64,000 nucleotides of DNA from Nitrospirota bacterium. GTDB lineage: Bacteria > Nitrospirota > UBA9217. Position 1 is the first letter of the stretch. Each line of letters starts with the position of its first letter. This document shows positions 34,783 to 42,950 of the stretch, in pieces. The stretch covers positions 1-64,000 of the forward strand of contig JALNZF010000001.1 of NCBI GenBank assembly GCA_023229435.1. The letters run 5' to 3'. The position numbers and the translations under genes are program-made. The notes below the pieces were generated by a model. The model was given only the letters and a program-made list of their open reading frames with translations. It made no database searches and was not told the DNA's origin.

Positions 34783-36075
34783 ATGTCCGATCTCAAGAAG
34801 ATGTACAAGACCATCATGTCCGATAATTTCCCACCGGAAATGACCATTACCTTTGGCGAACAGAAGCTGGTGTACCGGAAAAGGACCTGGAAGCTCGCTG
34901 ATGAAGGATCAGGGGAACTCATCGAGAAAGGCCTGCGCTACGGAGAGAACCCCGACCAGCAGGCCGCCATGTACGAACTGGTGAAGGGAAATCTGATGCT
35001 GGCCGGGGCACGGTTCATTGACCCGGGCAATGGTCTCGTGAGCGCCATCACCGAGGAACAGATGGTCCAGGCAGGCAAACATCCGGGCAAAACAAATTTC
35101 ACCGACCTTGATAATGCACTTAATATCCTGAAGTATCTGATGGACCGCCCTGCGGCAACTATCATGAAGCACAATAATCCCTGCGGCGCGGCTTATGGAA
35201 AAACCGTGGCAGAAGCATACGAACGGGCAAACATGGCGGACCGCATCGCGGCGTTCGGCGGCTGTCTTGTGGTCAACCGCCCGATGGATAAGCAGACCGC
35301 CGAGATGGCGAACGCGAACTATTTAGAGGTCGTCGCGGCTCCGGATTATGAAGAAGGCGCCGTCGCGATCCTATCAAAGCGCAAGAACCTGCGCATCATC
35401 AAGCTCGAAAAGATCAGCGAGCTTTCCAAATACCGCGATATGAGCGTTGTGGAGTTCAAGGCGCTTATCGACGGAGGTCTTATTGTTCAGCAATCCCAGA
35501 AAAACGCGGTCCGTAAGAAGGACGATTTCAAGGAAGCAAAGGCGCTGTATAAAGGCAAGGAGTACGGGATCGAAAGGAAGCCGACGGACAGGGAATACGA
35601 TGACATGCTGTTCGGCTGGAATGTGGAACAGGGGATCACCTCGAATTCGGTCATCTATGTAAAAGACGGCGTCACCGTCGGCATCGGAACCGGCGAACAG
35701 GACCGGGTGGGTGTTGCCGAGATCGCTATCTTCAAGGCCTATACGAAATATGCGGACGCGCTCTGCTTCAGGAAATACGGGATACCCTACAAAACATTCG
35801 AGCTGGAGGCCGGGCAGGGGAAACGGGACAAGGGCGCGCTCAAGGAGATCGATGAGCAGGCCAAAAAGGACAGAGGCGGCCTCATCGGTTCGACCATGGT
35901 ATCCGACGCTTTCTTCCCGTTCCGGGACGGCGTGGATGTCGGCATCAAGGAAGGGATCACCGCCATCGTGCAGCCCGGCGGATCGGACCGTGATTTCGAT
36001 GTTATCTCAGCCTGTAACGAAGCAAACCCAAAAGTGACCATGGTGTTTACCGGCCAGCGCGTGTTCAAGCATTAA
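34783..36075 (+). CDS. Stand-alone AICAR transformylase (PurH C-terminal type)
   Basis: 430 residues, cytoplasmic. It shows the AICAR formyltransferase part of PurH: LRYGENPDQQAAMY, MKHNNPCGAAYG (catalytic Lys-His), GGSDRDFDVI and STMVSDAFFPFRDGVDVGI. The N-terminal IMP cyclohydrolase (MGS-like) domain of normal bifunctional PurH is absent, so the ring-closing step needs another enzyme. An extra N-terminal segment of about 45 residues replaces it. It has its own GGAGGT ribosome site and stands apart from purB and purF. I leave the symbol blank because purH implies both activities. Confidence 0.87.
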   Translation: MSDLKKMYKTIMSDNFPPEMTITFGEQKLVYRKRTWKLADEGSGELIEKGLRYGENPDQQAAMYELVKGNLMLAGARFIDPGNGLVSAITEEQMVQAGKHPGKTNFTDLDNALNILKYLMDRPAATIMKHNNPCGAAYGKTVAEAYERANMADRIAAFGGCLVVNRPMDKQTAEMANANYLEVVAAPDYEEGAVAILSKRKNLRIIKLEKISELSKYRDMSVVEFKALIDGGLIVQQSQKNAVRKKDDFKEAKALYKGKEYGIERKPTDREYDDMLFGWNVEQGITSNSVIYVKDGVTVGIGTGEQDRVGVAEIAIFKAYTKYADALCFRKYGIPYKTFELEAGQGKRDKGALKEIDEQAKKDRGGLIGSTMVSDAFFPFRDGVDVGIKEGITAIVQPGGSDRDFDVISACNEANPKVTMVFTGQRVFKH

Positions 36076-36103
36076 GAGAACGATAAATCCTGTGCTCTCA
36101 CTA

Positions 36104-36132
36104 TTGACAGCGATTTTGTCATATGTTATCAT
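36104..36132 (+). promoter_or_regulatory. Promoter of the RHH/PIN toxin-antitoxin pair
   Basis: TTGACA at 36104-36109 and TATCAT at 36127-36132 with a 17-nt spacer form a near-consensus promoter. Confidence 0.75.
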
Positions 36133-36153
36133 GTGATCGAATGTGTAATCACA
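36132..36153 (+). promoter_or_regulatory. Candidate autoregulatory operator
   Basis: TGTGAT (36132-36137) and ATCACA (36148-36153) are perfect inverted half-sites 10 nt apart, between the -10 box and the ribosome site. Such sites usually bind the RHH antitoxin. The spacing is wrong for Crp. Confidence 0.5.
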
Positions 36154-36162
36154 GGAGGCAAA

Positions 36163-36411
36163 ATGATACGAACGCAGGTTCAACTAACAGAAGAGCAGTC
36201 AAAGGCCTTGAAAAAAATGGCCTCATCGCGTCATCTCTCCATTGCCGAACTTGTCAGGCAGGGGGTGGACGTTGTTTTACGATCAAATGTTGTCATTGAT
36301 GCATCTGAAAAGCGGAAACGAGCTCTTGCCATGGTCGGCAAATATCGATCCGGGAAACGCGATATTTCCAAGGAACACGACAAACATCTTGCCGAGGTCT
36401 TCTCGAAGTGA
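36163..36411 (+). CDS. Ribbon-helix-helix antitoxin (VapB-like)
   Basis: 82 residues. RTQVQLTEEQSKALKKMASSRHLSIAELVRQGVDVVL (read in parts) is a ribbon-helix-helix DNA-binding domain; the C-terminal half is charged and probably wraps the toxin. The ATG at 36163 follows AGGAGG. It precedes a PIN-domain gene 2 nt downstream, the normal antitoxin-first order, and probably represses its own promoter through the nearby inverted repeat. Confidence 0.85.
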   Translation: MIRTQVQLTEEQSKALKKMASSRHLSIAELVRQGVDVVLRSNVVIDASEKRKRALAMVGKYRSGKRDISKEHDKHLAEVFSK

Positions 36412-36413
36412 TA

Positions 36414-36806
36414 ATGTTTATCGATACATCCGCTTTTTTTGCGTTGCTTGACAAGGACGATGCTAATCATATTAAGGCGAAAAAGGCATGGACCGATATT
36501 CTTGGTTTTGATAACACCATTATTACTTCGAATTATGTCCTGGTAGAGTGCTTCGCCCTGCTGCAGCACCGTCTGGGCCTCGAAGCTGTCAGGGGTTTTC
36601 AAGAGGATGTTCTGCCGATCATCAACGTTGAGTGGATTAAAGAATCAACCCACCGCGCCGCTGTGAGCGCCGTTCTGGCGGCTTCAAAAAGAAAACTCAG
36701 CCTTGTAGATTGCGTCAGCTTCGAAACAATGCGTTCATCAGGTATCAAGACGGTATTCGCCTTCGACCCTCATTTTGCCGATCAGGGATTTACGTGCATT
36801 CCTTAG
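36414..36806 (+). CDS. PIN-domain toxin RNase (VapC-like)
   Basis: 130 residues. The acidic active-site residues are kept: Asp in MFIDTSAFFALLDKDD, Glu in NYVLVECFALL, Asp in SLVDCVSFETM and Asp in FAFDPHFADQGF. PIN toxins cleave tRNA or rRNA. It starts 2 nt after the antitoxin stop; a GTG at 36408 overlapping that gene is also possible. Unlike the remnant at 1731, this copy looks intact. Confidence 0.9.
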   Translation: MFIDTSAFFALLDKDDANHIKAKKAWTDILGFDNTIITSNYVLVECFALLQHRLGLEAVRGFQEDVLPIINVEWIKESTHRAAVSAVLAASKRKLSLVDCVSFETMRSSGIKTVFAFDPHFADQGFTCIP

Positions 36807-37053
36807 ACAAGCCTGGTAACGATCCAGGATACATCTAGGGTATTCGGACCAGCGAAATTCCGATTGAAATGTGCACCAAAGATCAGCTCACAAAAATGGC
36901 GAGTACAGGAAGATGGTCTTACCAAACAAATATATCATAAATGAAAAATTACAAACAGTTATTAATAGCGATGGAAGATTGAGATAGAACTGATGATGGT
37001 TGATGTATGCGGATGCTGAAGATATTAATTACCCATATACATATTACCCGGTT

Positions 37054-37833
37054 TCACAGCAAAGCCTTTATCTCCGGCATCTTTTCTTCAGCAGCCTTTT
37101 TGCCGCGCCTCAGTAATTCCATCGACTTCGACAGATCATAGAGGGGAATTCCCCTCGCATTCACTTGAATCAGAACATCCGCGAGTTTTTCCTCTTCACG
37201 CGCGTTCCTTGATGCCCAGAGTGCCGAAAGGTGCGCCGCGATCTTTACAATATTGTCGAATTGCTCCAGTTCCAATGCCCTGAAGTTCACATTTACCGCG
37301 ATCACTTTCCGTATTCCCAATTCTTCCCGTACTGTCCTGACCGGCACTTGGCTGGAAACACCGCCATCAACGAGTATTTTATTATTGATCTCCGTGGGCG
37401 TAAAAATGACCGGAAGGCTGCAGCTCGCCTGGACTGCCTTGGCGATCGAGCCCGTGGTGATAGCGACCTTTTCTCCGGTACGGAGGTCTGTGGCGACAGC
37501 AGCAAAGGGGAGGGGGAGGGCGGAGAACTTCTTTACCGGAAGGATGTCTTCCATGAACTTGAAGATCCCGTCGCTTGATATGAGTCCCGTCCGGGGGACG
37601 GTGAACTTGAGTATGTCCGTCCATTTGGCGTTCAAAAGAACGCGCCGGATTTCCGAGACCGACATGCCGGCGCAATAGAGCGCGCCGATGATGCTGCCGG
37701 AGCTCGTTCCGGCAATGGCATGGATGGGGATTCCCTCCTGCTCAAGGAGATCCAGCACGGCGATGTGGGCGATGCCGCGCGCTGCACCGCCCGAGAGGGC
37801 CAGTCCGATTCCCGAATTCGATGTGAGAGGCAT
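37054..37833 (-). CDS. Patatin-like phospholipase (RssA/NTE type)
   Basis: 259 residues. The oxyanion loop LALSGGAARGIAHI, the nucleophile Ser in AGTSSGSIIGALYCAG and the catalytic Asp in VDGGVSSQVPV form the Ser-Asp dyad. It hydrolyses acyl esters of phospholipids; substrate not known. The start follows GGGGGAC. No signal peptide, so it acts in the cytoplasm or at the inner membrane. It is a single gene. Confidence 0.92.
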   Translation of the reverse strand: MPLTSNSGIGLALSGGAARGIAHIAVLDLLEQEGIPIHAIAGTSSGSIIGALYCAGMSVSEIRRVLLNAKWTDILKFTVPRTGLISSDGIFKFMEDILPVKKFSALPLPFAAVATDLRTGEKVAITTGSIAKAVQASCSLPVIFTPTEINNKILVDGGVSSQVPVRTVREELGIRKVIAVNVNFRALELEQFDNIVKIAAHLSALWASRNAREEEKLADVLIQVNARGIPLYDLSKSMELLRRGKKAAEEKMPEIKALL

Positions 37834-37861
37834 GTGTCCCCCTGGTTATGTCAAACTCGAG

Positions 37862-37904
37862 GTCTGGATCCCTCCCTGACGGGATAAAAGAATCCGGGGA
37901 TGAC
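37862..37904. repeat. REP-like hairpin (GTCTGGATCCC ... GGGGATGAC)
   Basis: The right end, read on the minus strand as GTCATCCCCGGAT, resembles GTCATTCCCGAAG at 49354-49366; the left end resembles the GGAATCTGG there. These are short palindromic elements common in environmental genomes. Confidence 0.45.
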
Positions 37905-37944
37905 GAATAAAAGAATTGCTCAGAGAACTTCACCGATGAAGCCG

Positions 37945-37966
37945 GCCCCGCCATTGGCGGGGCTTT
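37945..37966 (+). terminator. Strong hairpin between patatin and PhoU-like genes
   Basis: GCCCCGCC (37945-37952) pairs with GGCGGGGC (37956-37963) and TTT follows on the plus strand. Both neighbours are on the minus strand, where no T run follows, so its role as a terminator is doubtful. Confidence 0.3.
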
Positions 37967-37999
37967 ACCGGGTCAAGGAGGTGGAAAAGCGGATTCTGT

Positions 38000-38602
38000 T
38001 TATTTACCAGAAAGCCTTTTTACCGAATTTTTAATATGCGCTCCCATGTCCTCAAATGCGTAGAGGATGCACAGATAGGTTGAAGAGGACTTGGGTGAGC
38101 ATTCGCCGGTTACGAGCCTGTCTTCGTGGGCGGTCGCGAAATTGTTGGCCATGCGCTCCATGGCATCGGCATCGGCCATCGCCGTTTCAACGACAGCCTG
38201 GGAGCCGGTAACTGCGGACTCGGCGGACTTTTTGAGCACGTCCCGGGTCCAGGAGAAGAGTTTGCAGGTCTCGTTGACGGCTTTGTCGCTGAAGAGCATG
38301 CCTTCCTTGATCCGGGTACGACTGCTCTCGGTAATGCGTTTAATGCTGGTGGCGATCTTCTCAATATGGGAGGGAACGGAAAGGAGCATCCGCGCTTCAC
38401 TGTTCGTTGAAGCTATTTTAGCGAGCGTGGCGGTCAGGACGTCTTCCCTGGCATGGATCTCTTTGGCGAGCTCATCGGCCTGATCCAGGGAGGTGAGCTT
38501 GTTCTTCGTGAACCCGTCCTGCGCGAGTTCGAGCATCTCCTGCGTCTTGTGCATCAACAGGTATATTTCTTTTTTCAGGTCCTTTGTAGTTTGTTCCGGC
38601 AT
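38000..38602 (-). CDS. PhoU-like all-helical protein
   Basis: 200 residues, fully helical, no signal or membrane span. The pattern KKEIYLLMHKTQEMLELAQDGF, then DELAKEIHAREDVL and RIKEGMLFSDKAVNE with a later AVVETAMADADAMERMANNF is that of PhoU-domain or related proteins that bind metal-phosphate clusters or regulate transporters. The match is by pattern only. No phosphate transporter is next to it; the divergent neighbours are the magnesium-sensor and NRAMP-related genes. Confidence 0.5.
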   Translation of the reverse strand: MPEQTTKDLKKEIYLLMHKTQEMLELAQDGFTKNKLTSLDQADELAKEIHAREDVLTATLAKIASTNSEARMLLSVPSHIEKIATSIKRITESSRTRIKEGMLFSDKAVNETCKLFSWTRDVLKKSAESAVTGSQAVVETAMADADAMERMANNFATAHEDRLVTGECSPKSSSTYLCILYAFEDMGAHIKNSVKRLSGK

Positions 38603-38907
38603 ATGACGAACGCTCCTTTCGGTTGACCATGACAGTATCTCCGCGTGTGACGCGGGAAATTCAGGAAACTATATCAGAAAACCACCGGGATGACATGTTA
38701 ATTTTATTTATATCAATATATTTGTGTTTAATAGATTTTGCTTTTAGGTATGCTCCCCGGGGCACTTATGGCCGTATGCTAAATTGCCCCTATGTCTATA
38801 AATATTTTAGCATATTTTGTTTGGCTTGGCGGATTTTTTCTTGACTTAACCAAAGGCCGCTGGTATAAACTACATCATCAAACAATTTCTATCGCAGCGG
38901 AGCAATC
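38603..38907. other. Divergent intergenic region, AT-rich
   Basis: Separates the PhoU-like gene from the MgtE-sensor gene. It holds a good plus-strand promoter and otherwise AT-rich DNA. I looked for an M-box magnesium riboswitch and saw no matching sequence. Confidence 0.5.
38841..38869 (+). promoter_or_regulatory. Promoter of the magnesium-sensor/NRAMP-related pair
   Basis: TTGACT at 38841-38846 and TATAAA at 38864-38869 with a 17-nt spacer, about 40 nt before the ATG at 38908. Confidence 0.75.
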
Positions 38908-40173
38908 ATGCCCTTTTTCGCAGGAGAAATCTTTGTCAGCGAGGTCACTAAGAAGCCGGTTCTTGACCAGACGGGCGAAGAGATCGGGAAGCTCAAGGAC
39001 GTCATCGTGGGTTTGGGCGAGCCGTTTCCCGCGGTAACCTCCGTGGTCATTTCAGCCGGCAAGGACACCTATCTGATCCCCTGGGACATGATCAACCTCT
39101 TTAACCGACGCGTCATTTCGGTGAATGCGCGCAGGGATGTCTTGAAACCCGCCGAGGTCGCATCGTCCGATATCCTTATCTGCCGGGACCTCCTTGACAA
39201 GCAGATCGTGGACATTAACGGCGCCAAGCTGGTGCGGGTCAATGACCTCGAACTCGGGGACGTGAAAGGCAGACTCTGCCTGGTTGCCGCGGACATCGGC
39301 CTCCGGGGTCTGCTGCGCAGGCTCGGCGTGGAAAAACGCGGGGAAAAATTCCTGGCCCTGTTCAAGTACAAACTCCAGCATAAACTTATTTCCTGGACCT
39401 ATGTCCAGACCGTGGAACCCAAGTTGACGAGGCTGACCCTGACGGTCTCGCGCCAGAAAGTTTCGAGCCTCCACCCGGCGGACCTTGCCGAGATCATCAG
39501 CGAGGTCTCCCAGAAAGAGCGGACGGCCATTTTCGGCAGCCTTGACGTGGACACGGCTGCCGAGGCACTGCACGAACTCGAACCACGGGTCCAGGCCGAC
39601 ATCATCGACGACATGTCCAAGGAGCGGGCGTCCGACATCCTTGAGCGCATGCCGCCTGACGAGGCCGCGGACGTGCTCGGCGACCTGCCCGAGGCCAAGG
39701 CGCAGGAGCTCATCAACCTCATGGAGAAGGAGGAGGCCGAGGACGTCCAGGAGCTCATGGAGCACGAGGACAACACCGCGGGCGGTCTCATGACCACCGA
39801 ATTCCTCGCATTTCCGCCGGACATGACCGTGGAAGAGGCGATCAAGGAGCTGCGGCTCGAGGCGCCGAACGTTGAAACGATCTATTATCTCTATATCCTG
39901 GACCAGGACGAGCATGTCAACGGCGTGGTGTCACTTAAGAACCTCATCCTCGCCATGCCGCACACCTTGCTGAGCGATATCATGCTTACGCCGGTCAAGA
40001 CGCTTCCGCTGGATGCGGATGGAAATGACGTGTCGGAGTTCATATCGAAATATAACCTTCTTGCCGCGCCTATTGTCGATGAGAATAATGTCCTTCGCGG
40101 CATCGTGACCGTGGATGACGTGGTTGATTTCCTATTGCCGACAGCCTCCCGAAAGAAAAGAAGAAAACTATAG
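38908..40173 (+). CDS. PRC-barrel, MgtE-N and CBS domain protein (soluble magnesium sensor)
   Basis: 421 residues, no membrane spans. Two PRC-barrel-like domains (about 5-60 and 75-125; GEEIGKLKDVIVGLG and DINGAKLVRVNDLELG) precede an MgtE N-terminal superhelix (about 185-285; HPADLAEIISEVSQKER, MPPDEAADVLGDLPE, EDNTAGGLMTTEF). Two CBS domains (about 290-410) end the protein. In the MgtE channel these MgtE-N and CBS parts sense Mg2+ and gate the pore; here the pore is missing. The next gene is an NRAMP-related transporter, so I infer that the sensor controls that transporter. Confidence 0.88.
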   Translation: MPFFAGEIFVSEVTKKPVLDQTGEEIGKLKDVIVGLGEPFPAVTSVVISAGKDTYLIPWDMINLFNRRVISVNARRDVLKPAEVASSDILICRDLLDKQIVDINGAKLVRVNDLELGDVKGRLCLVAADIGLRGLLRRLGVEKRGEKFLALFKYKLQHKLISWTYVQTVEPKLTRLTLTVSRQKVSSLHPADLAEIISEVSQKERTAIFGSLDVDTAAEALHELEPRVQADIIDDMSKERASDILERMPPDEAADVLGDLPEAKAQELINLMEKEEAEDVQELMEHEDNTAGGLMTTEFLAFPPDMTVEEAIKELRLEAPNVETIYYLYILDQDEHVNGVVSLKNLILAMPHTLLSDIMLTPVKTLPLDADGNDVSEFISKYNLLAAPIVDENNVLRGIVTVDDVVDFLLPTASRKKRRKL

Positions 40174-40272
40174 CCTGATTTACACGGGGTATTTTCTGAA
40201 CATTGAAGCGAAATAAAGTGTTACGATGGTCCCGCGTCACTTGTCGCAGGGTGTCTGGAGAGTGCACAGCCG

Positions 40273-41526
40273 GTGAAAATAGTTGAGTGGATAAAAAAAT
40301 TAAAGGACAGAAGAATTTTCCTGATCCTTGCCGTCATCGGACCCGGAGTGATCGCCGGAAACGCGGGTAACGACGCCGGCGGGATAGCCACGTATTCCAT
40401 CGTCGGCGCCCGGGAGGGCTACGGTCTTCTGTGGGTCCTGGTCCTTATTACCGTGGCCCTGGCCGTGATCCAGGAAATGTCATCGCGCATGGGGGTGGTG
40501 AGCGGAAAGGGGTTCGGCGACCTGGTGAGGGAACAGTTCGGCGTCAAGGTAACGCTTGCCATTATGCTGCTTTTTATCGTGGCCAATCTCACCGTCACGA
40601 TCGCCGAATTTGCCGGCATAGCGGCCAGCATGGAGTTGTTCGGAGTGCACAAGAACATCTCCGTTCCCATTTCGGCCTTTCTGGTCTGGCTGGTGGTCGT
40701 CAAAGGGAACTTCAAACAAGTGGAGCGGTTCCTTCTCCTGATCAGCATGATCTATTTGACCTATGTTGTGTCGGGGGTCATGTCGAATCCTCCCTGGCAC
40801 GAGGTGGCGCGCCAGATCGCGCTCCCTCGCATCAGGATGGATCGCGACTATATTCTCCTCTTCATCACCATGGTAGGTACGACGATCACGCCCTATATGC
40901 AGTTTTACCTCCAGTCGGCGGTCGTTGATAAGGGAGTACGAATCGAAGACTACAAGTATGTCAAGTTCGATGTCTACGCCGGCGCTTTCATGACCATCTT
41001 CATCGCGTTCTTTATTGTCCTTGCCACGGGAACGATACTCCATCCGGCGGGCGTTATTGTCGATTCCGCGGAAGAAGCTGCACAGGCTTTGCAGCCTCTT
41101 GCAGGGCCGTTCGCATCACATCTGTTTGCTGTGGGTCTTTTGAACGCGTCGGTCCTGGCTGCATTTGTTCTTCCTCTGGCAACGGCCTATGGGTTGTCCG
41201 AGGCATTCGGATGGGAGTCGGGGGTTAATAAATCCTTTCGTGAAGCGCCGCAATTTCTGGGATTCTACACAGCCTTTATTATGATCGGAGCAGGGGTGAT
41301 CATGATCCCGAATGCGCCGCTCATCAAGATCATGTTCCTGTCCCAGACGGTGAACGGCATTCTGCTGCCCTTTGTACTTATTATTATGTTGAGACTGGTG
41401 AACGATCCTTTGATCATGGGAGAATACGTCAATTCAAAGAGGATGAACATCATCGCCTGGATCACCATTGCCATTCTTATCTTTCTGACGGTGATGCTGC
41501 TTGTTACCAGTTTTGCGATATCTTAA
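40273..41526 (+). CDS. NRAMP-family divalent metal transporter, non-canonical (probable Mg2+)
   Basis: 417 residues with about eleven membrane spans. Canonical NRAMP proteins have DPGN in span 1 and MPH in span 6. Here span 1 reads GNAGNDAGGIATYS (Asp kept, then Ala-Gly-Gly) and span 6 GTTITPYMQFYLQS (Thr-Pro-Tyr, no Met or His). Loss of the Met, which favours transition metals, is what I recall for NRAMP-related magnesium transporters. With the MgtE-type sensor directly upstream, Mg2+ is the more likely substrate than Mn2+ or Fe2+. Start is GTG at 40273; the ribosome site is weak. An upstream GGAG and possible co-transcription support it. Confidence 0.85.
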   Translation: MKIVEWIKKLKDRRIFLILAVIGPGVIAGNAGNDAGGIATYSIVGAREGYGLLWVLVLITVALAVIQEMSSRMGVVSGKGFGDLVREQFGVKVTLAIMLLFIVANLTVTIAEFAGIAASMELFGVHKNISVPISAFLVWLVVVKGNFKQVERFLLLISMIYLTYVVSGVMSNPPWHEVARQIALPRIRMDRDYILLFITMVGTTITPYMQFYLQSAVVDKGVRIEDYKYVKFDVYAGAFMTIFIAFFIVLATGTILHPAGVIVDSAEEAAQALQPLAGPFASHLFAVGLLNASVLAAFVLPLATAYGLSEAFGWESGVNKSFREAPQFLGFYTAFIMIGAGVIMIPNAPLIKIMFLSQTVNGILLPFVLIIMLRLVNDPLIMGEYVNSKRMNIIAWITIAILIFLTVMLLVTSFAIS

Positions 41527-41538
41527 TTATTAAAAAAG

Positions 41539-42252
41539 TCATGACCGGTGCTCGTGCGGGATCTCTTCGTACGGAATCGGATCGTCCACTCCCGCCCCGG
41601 TGAACCCCTTCAACCGCAAGATACAACTCTCGCACCTGCCGCAGGCCCGGTCGTTGTTCTGGTAGCAGCTCCAGCTCAGGTGAAGCGGCGCGCGGCGTTT
41701 CATGCCTTCTTGCACGATGGCCGACTTCTTGAGATGGATAAGGGGCGTGATGATCTCGATCCGCGTTTCCGGCTTTGTTCCCATCTCGATGACTTTATTG
41801 AATGCCCGATAAAAGACCTCACGGCAGTCGGGATAGCCTGAACTGTCTTCTTCGACCGCTCCGATGAAGATCTTCGTTGCGCCGATGACCTCTGCCCAGG
41901 AAACGGCGATGGAAAGGAGATGAGCGTTCCGAAAGGGGACGTAGGTGTTTGGAATTGCGGATTGCGGATTATGGATTGCGGATTGAGGAGAACCTAATTC
42001 CGGGACAGGAATGCTGGTGTCCGTGAGGCTTGAACCGCCGATCACCTTCAAATGCTCGATGCTGACCGTAAGGCGTTTTTCGGCCTTGTAATGATCCGCT
42101 ATCTCATTGAACGCCTGCAGTTCTCTCGCTTCGGTCCGCTGTCCATAGTTCACATGCAGGAACGCCAGCCGATATTCTTCATTTGCTATGGCGGCCGCGA
42201 CACAACTGTCCATGCCGCCGCTCACGAGGACCACTGCGAGTTCGTTTTTCAT
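41539..42252 (-). CDS. queC: 7-cyano-7-deazaguanine synthase QueC
   Basis: 237 residues. Converts carboxydeazaguanine to preQ0 for queuosine tRNA modification. The PP-loop VVLVSGGMDSC near residue 8 binds ATP, and the zinc cysteines are in SCYQNNDRACGRCESC. HVNYGQRT and NTYVPFRNAHLLSIA are conserved. Residues about 87-101 (GSPQSAIHNPQSAIP) are an in-frame low-complexity insert translated from a 7-nt repeat at 41954-41988, in a loop just before the NTYVPFRN block. The other queuosine genes are not in the window. Confidence 0.94.
   Translation of the reverse strand: MKNELAVVLVSGGMDSCVAAAIANEEYRLAFLHVNYGQRTEARELQAFNEIADHYKAEKRLTVSIEHLKVIGGSSLTDTSIPVPELGSPQSAIHNPQSAIPNTYVPFRNAHLLSIAVSWAEVIGATKIFIGAVEEDSSGYPDCREVFYRAFNKVIEMGTKPETRIEIITPLIHLKKSAIVQEGMKRRAPLHLSWSCYQNNDRACGRCESCILRLKGFTGAGVDDPIPYEEIPHEHRS
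41954..41988. repeat. Heptad repeat inside queC
   Basis: Five exact 7-nt units of the ATTGCGG type (variants ATTATGG and ATTGAGG) lie within the queC coding region. The unit matches the intergenic elements at 5550 and 11514. Confidence 0.9.
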
Positions 42253-42310
42253 GGAAGCAGTTTACCAGTGTCGGACTTAAATCTCCACACTTTTCGCGCG
42301 GACGGGAGAG

Positions 42311-42424
42311 ATGAGGGACGACGGACGATGGACGAGGGACGAAGGACGAGTGATAAAGGATAAGTGATGTTGCGTCCCTCGTCCAAGCGAGAGAATCGAG
42401 CGGTCATCCCTCGTCCTTCGTCGA
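42311..42424. repeat. Heptad-repeat inverted element (GGACGAC type, copy 2)
   Basis: GGACGAC/GGACGAT/GGACGAG units at 42314-42350 face CGTCCCT-type units at 42373-42424. The right arm is split by AAGCGAGAGAATCGAGCGGTC-like sequence at 42385-42405, related to the core at 14001-14020. It lies between queC and the small zinc-ribbon gene. Confidence 0.8.
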
Positions 42425-42425
42425 T

Positions 42426-42563
42426 TCAATGCGCCCCGTGTATGAGCATGGGGAGACATCGCGTGCAGACGATCTTCTCATCGCCCTCATGATAACAGGG
42501 GAGGTACACCCTGGTCTTATCGTCAGTCCCGCAGACAAAACATTTGATCTCTTTGCTTGCCAT
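42426..42563 (-). CDS. Tiny zinc-ribbon-like protein
   Basis: 45 residues with two CxxC knuckles: KCFVCGTDDK near residue 8 and IVCTRCLPML near residue 33, with His residues between and after. A zinc-binding or redox role is likely. It starts 1 nt after the stop of the DUF1858 gene and has GGAGG upstream (formed by that gene's last codons), so it is translated with it. Family not recognised; the ribosome site, the position and the paired cysteines make a real gene probable. Confidence 0.7.
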   Translation of the reverse strand: MASKEIKCFVCGTDDKTRVYLPCYHEGDEKIVCTRCLPMLIHGAH

Positions 42564-42564
42564 G

Positions 42565-42780
42565 TTATTCCTCCAAAGCCGCGTTGACTTCAGCGACGAT
42601 CTTGTTCGGGTCGAGATTGTGCATCATCGAGCCGAAGGACAACGATTCCACGTTGATCCCCGCGCAGGTGAAACACCCATTTCCGAAGTATTTCTCGATC
42701 ACCGCCTTGGCCGCGGGGCTCATGCGTATCACGTCGCCGATAAGCGTATCTTTTGTGACTGTCTTCTTTTCCGTAACCAT
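42565..42780 (-). CDS. DUF1858 small disulfide protein
   Basis: 71 residues. IGDVIRMSPAAKAVIEKYFGNGCFTCAGINVESLSFG (in parts) matches the DUF1858 family, with the two cysteines CFTC. Relatives are often encoded beside hybrid cluster proteins or ATPases and are thought to be redox-active. The start follows GGAGGCC. It forms a two-gene unit with the zinc-ribbon protein and is divergent from the haem-copper-oxidase-like gene. Confidence 0.88.
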   Translation of the reverse strand: MVTEKKTVTKDTLIGDVIRMSPAAKAVIEKYFGNGCFTCAGINVESLSFGSMMHNLDPNKIVAEVNAALEE

Positions 42781-42950
42781 AGTGGCCTCCTTTGTTCTTT
42801 TGTTGTCACCACATTACCAGAACTGACCGTGCGCCGGTATGACCTGCATCATACTGCATGAACTATGGTATACTATGAGCCATGTCATAGCGGTTCCGGA
42901 CCAGTTGCATTATACTTCACCCTACTTAAACCACCAGGAGGTAATCTATT

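Noticed and set aside
38603..38907. M-box Mg2+ riboswitch upstream of the MgtE-sensor gene
   Set aside because: No M-box consensus pieces were seen; a plain promoter with a short leader explains the region.
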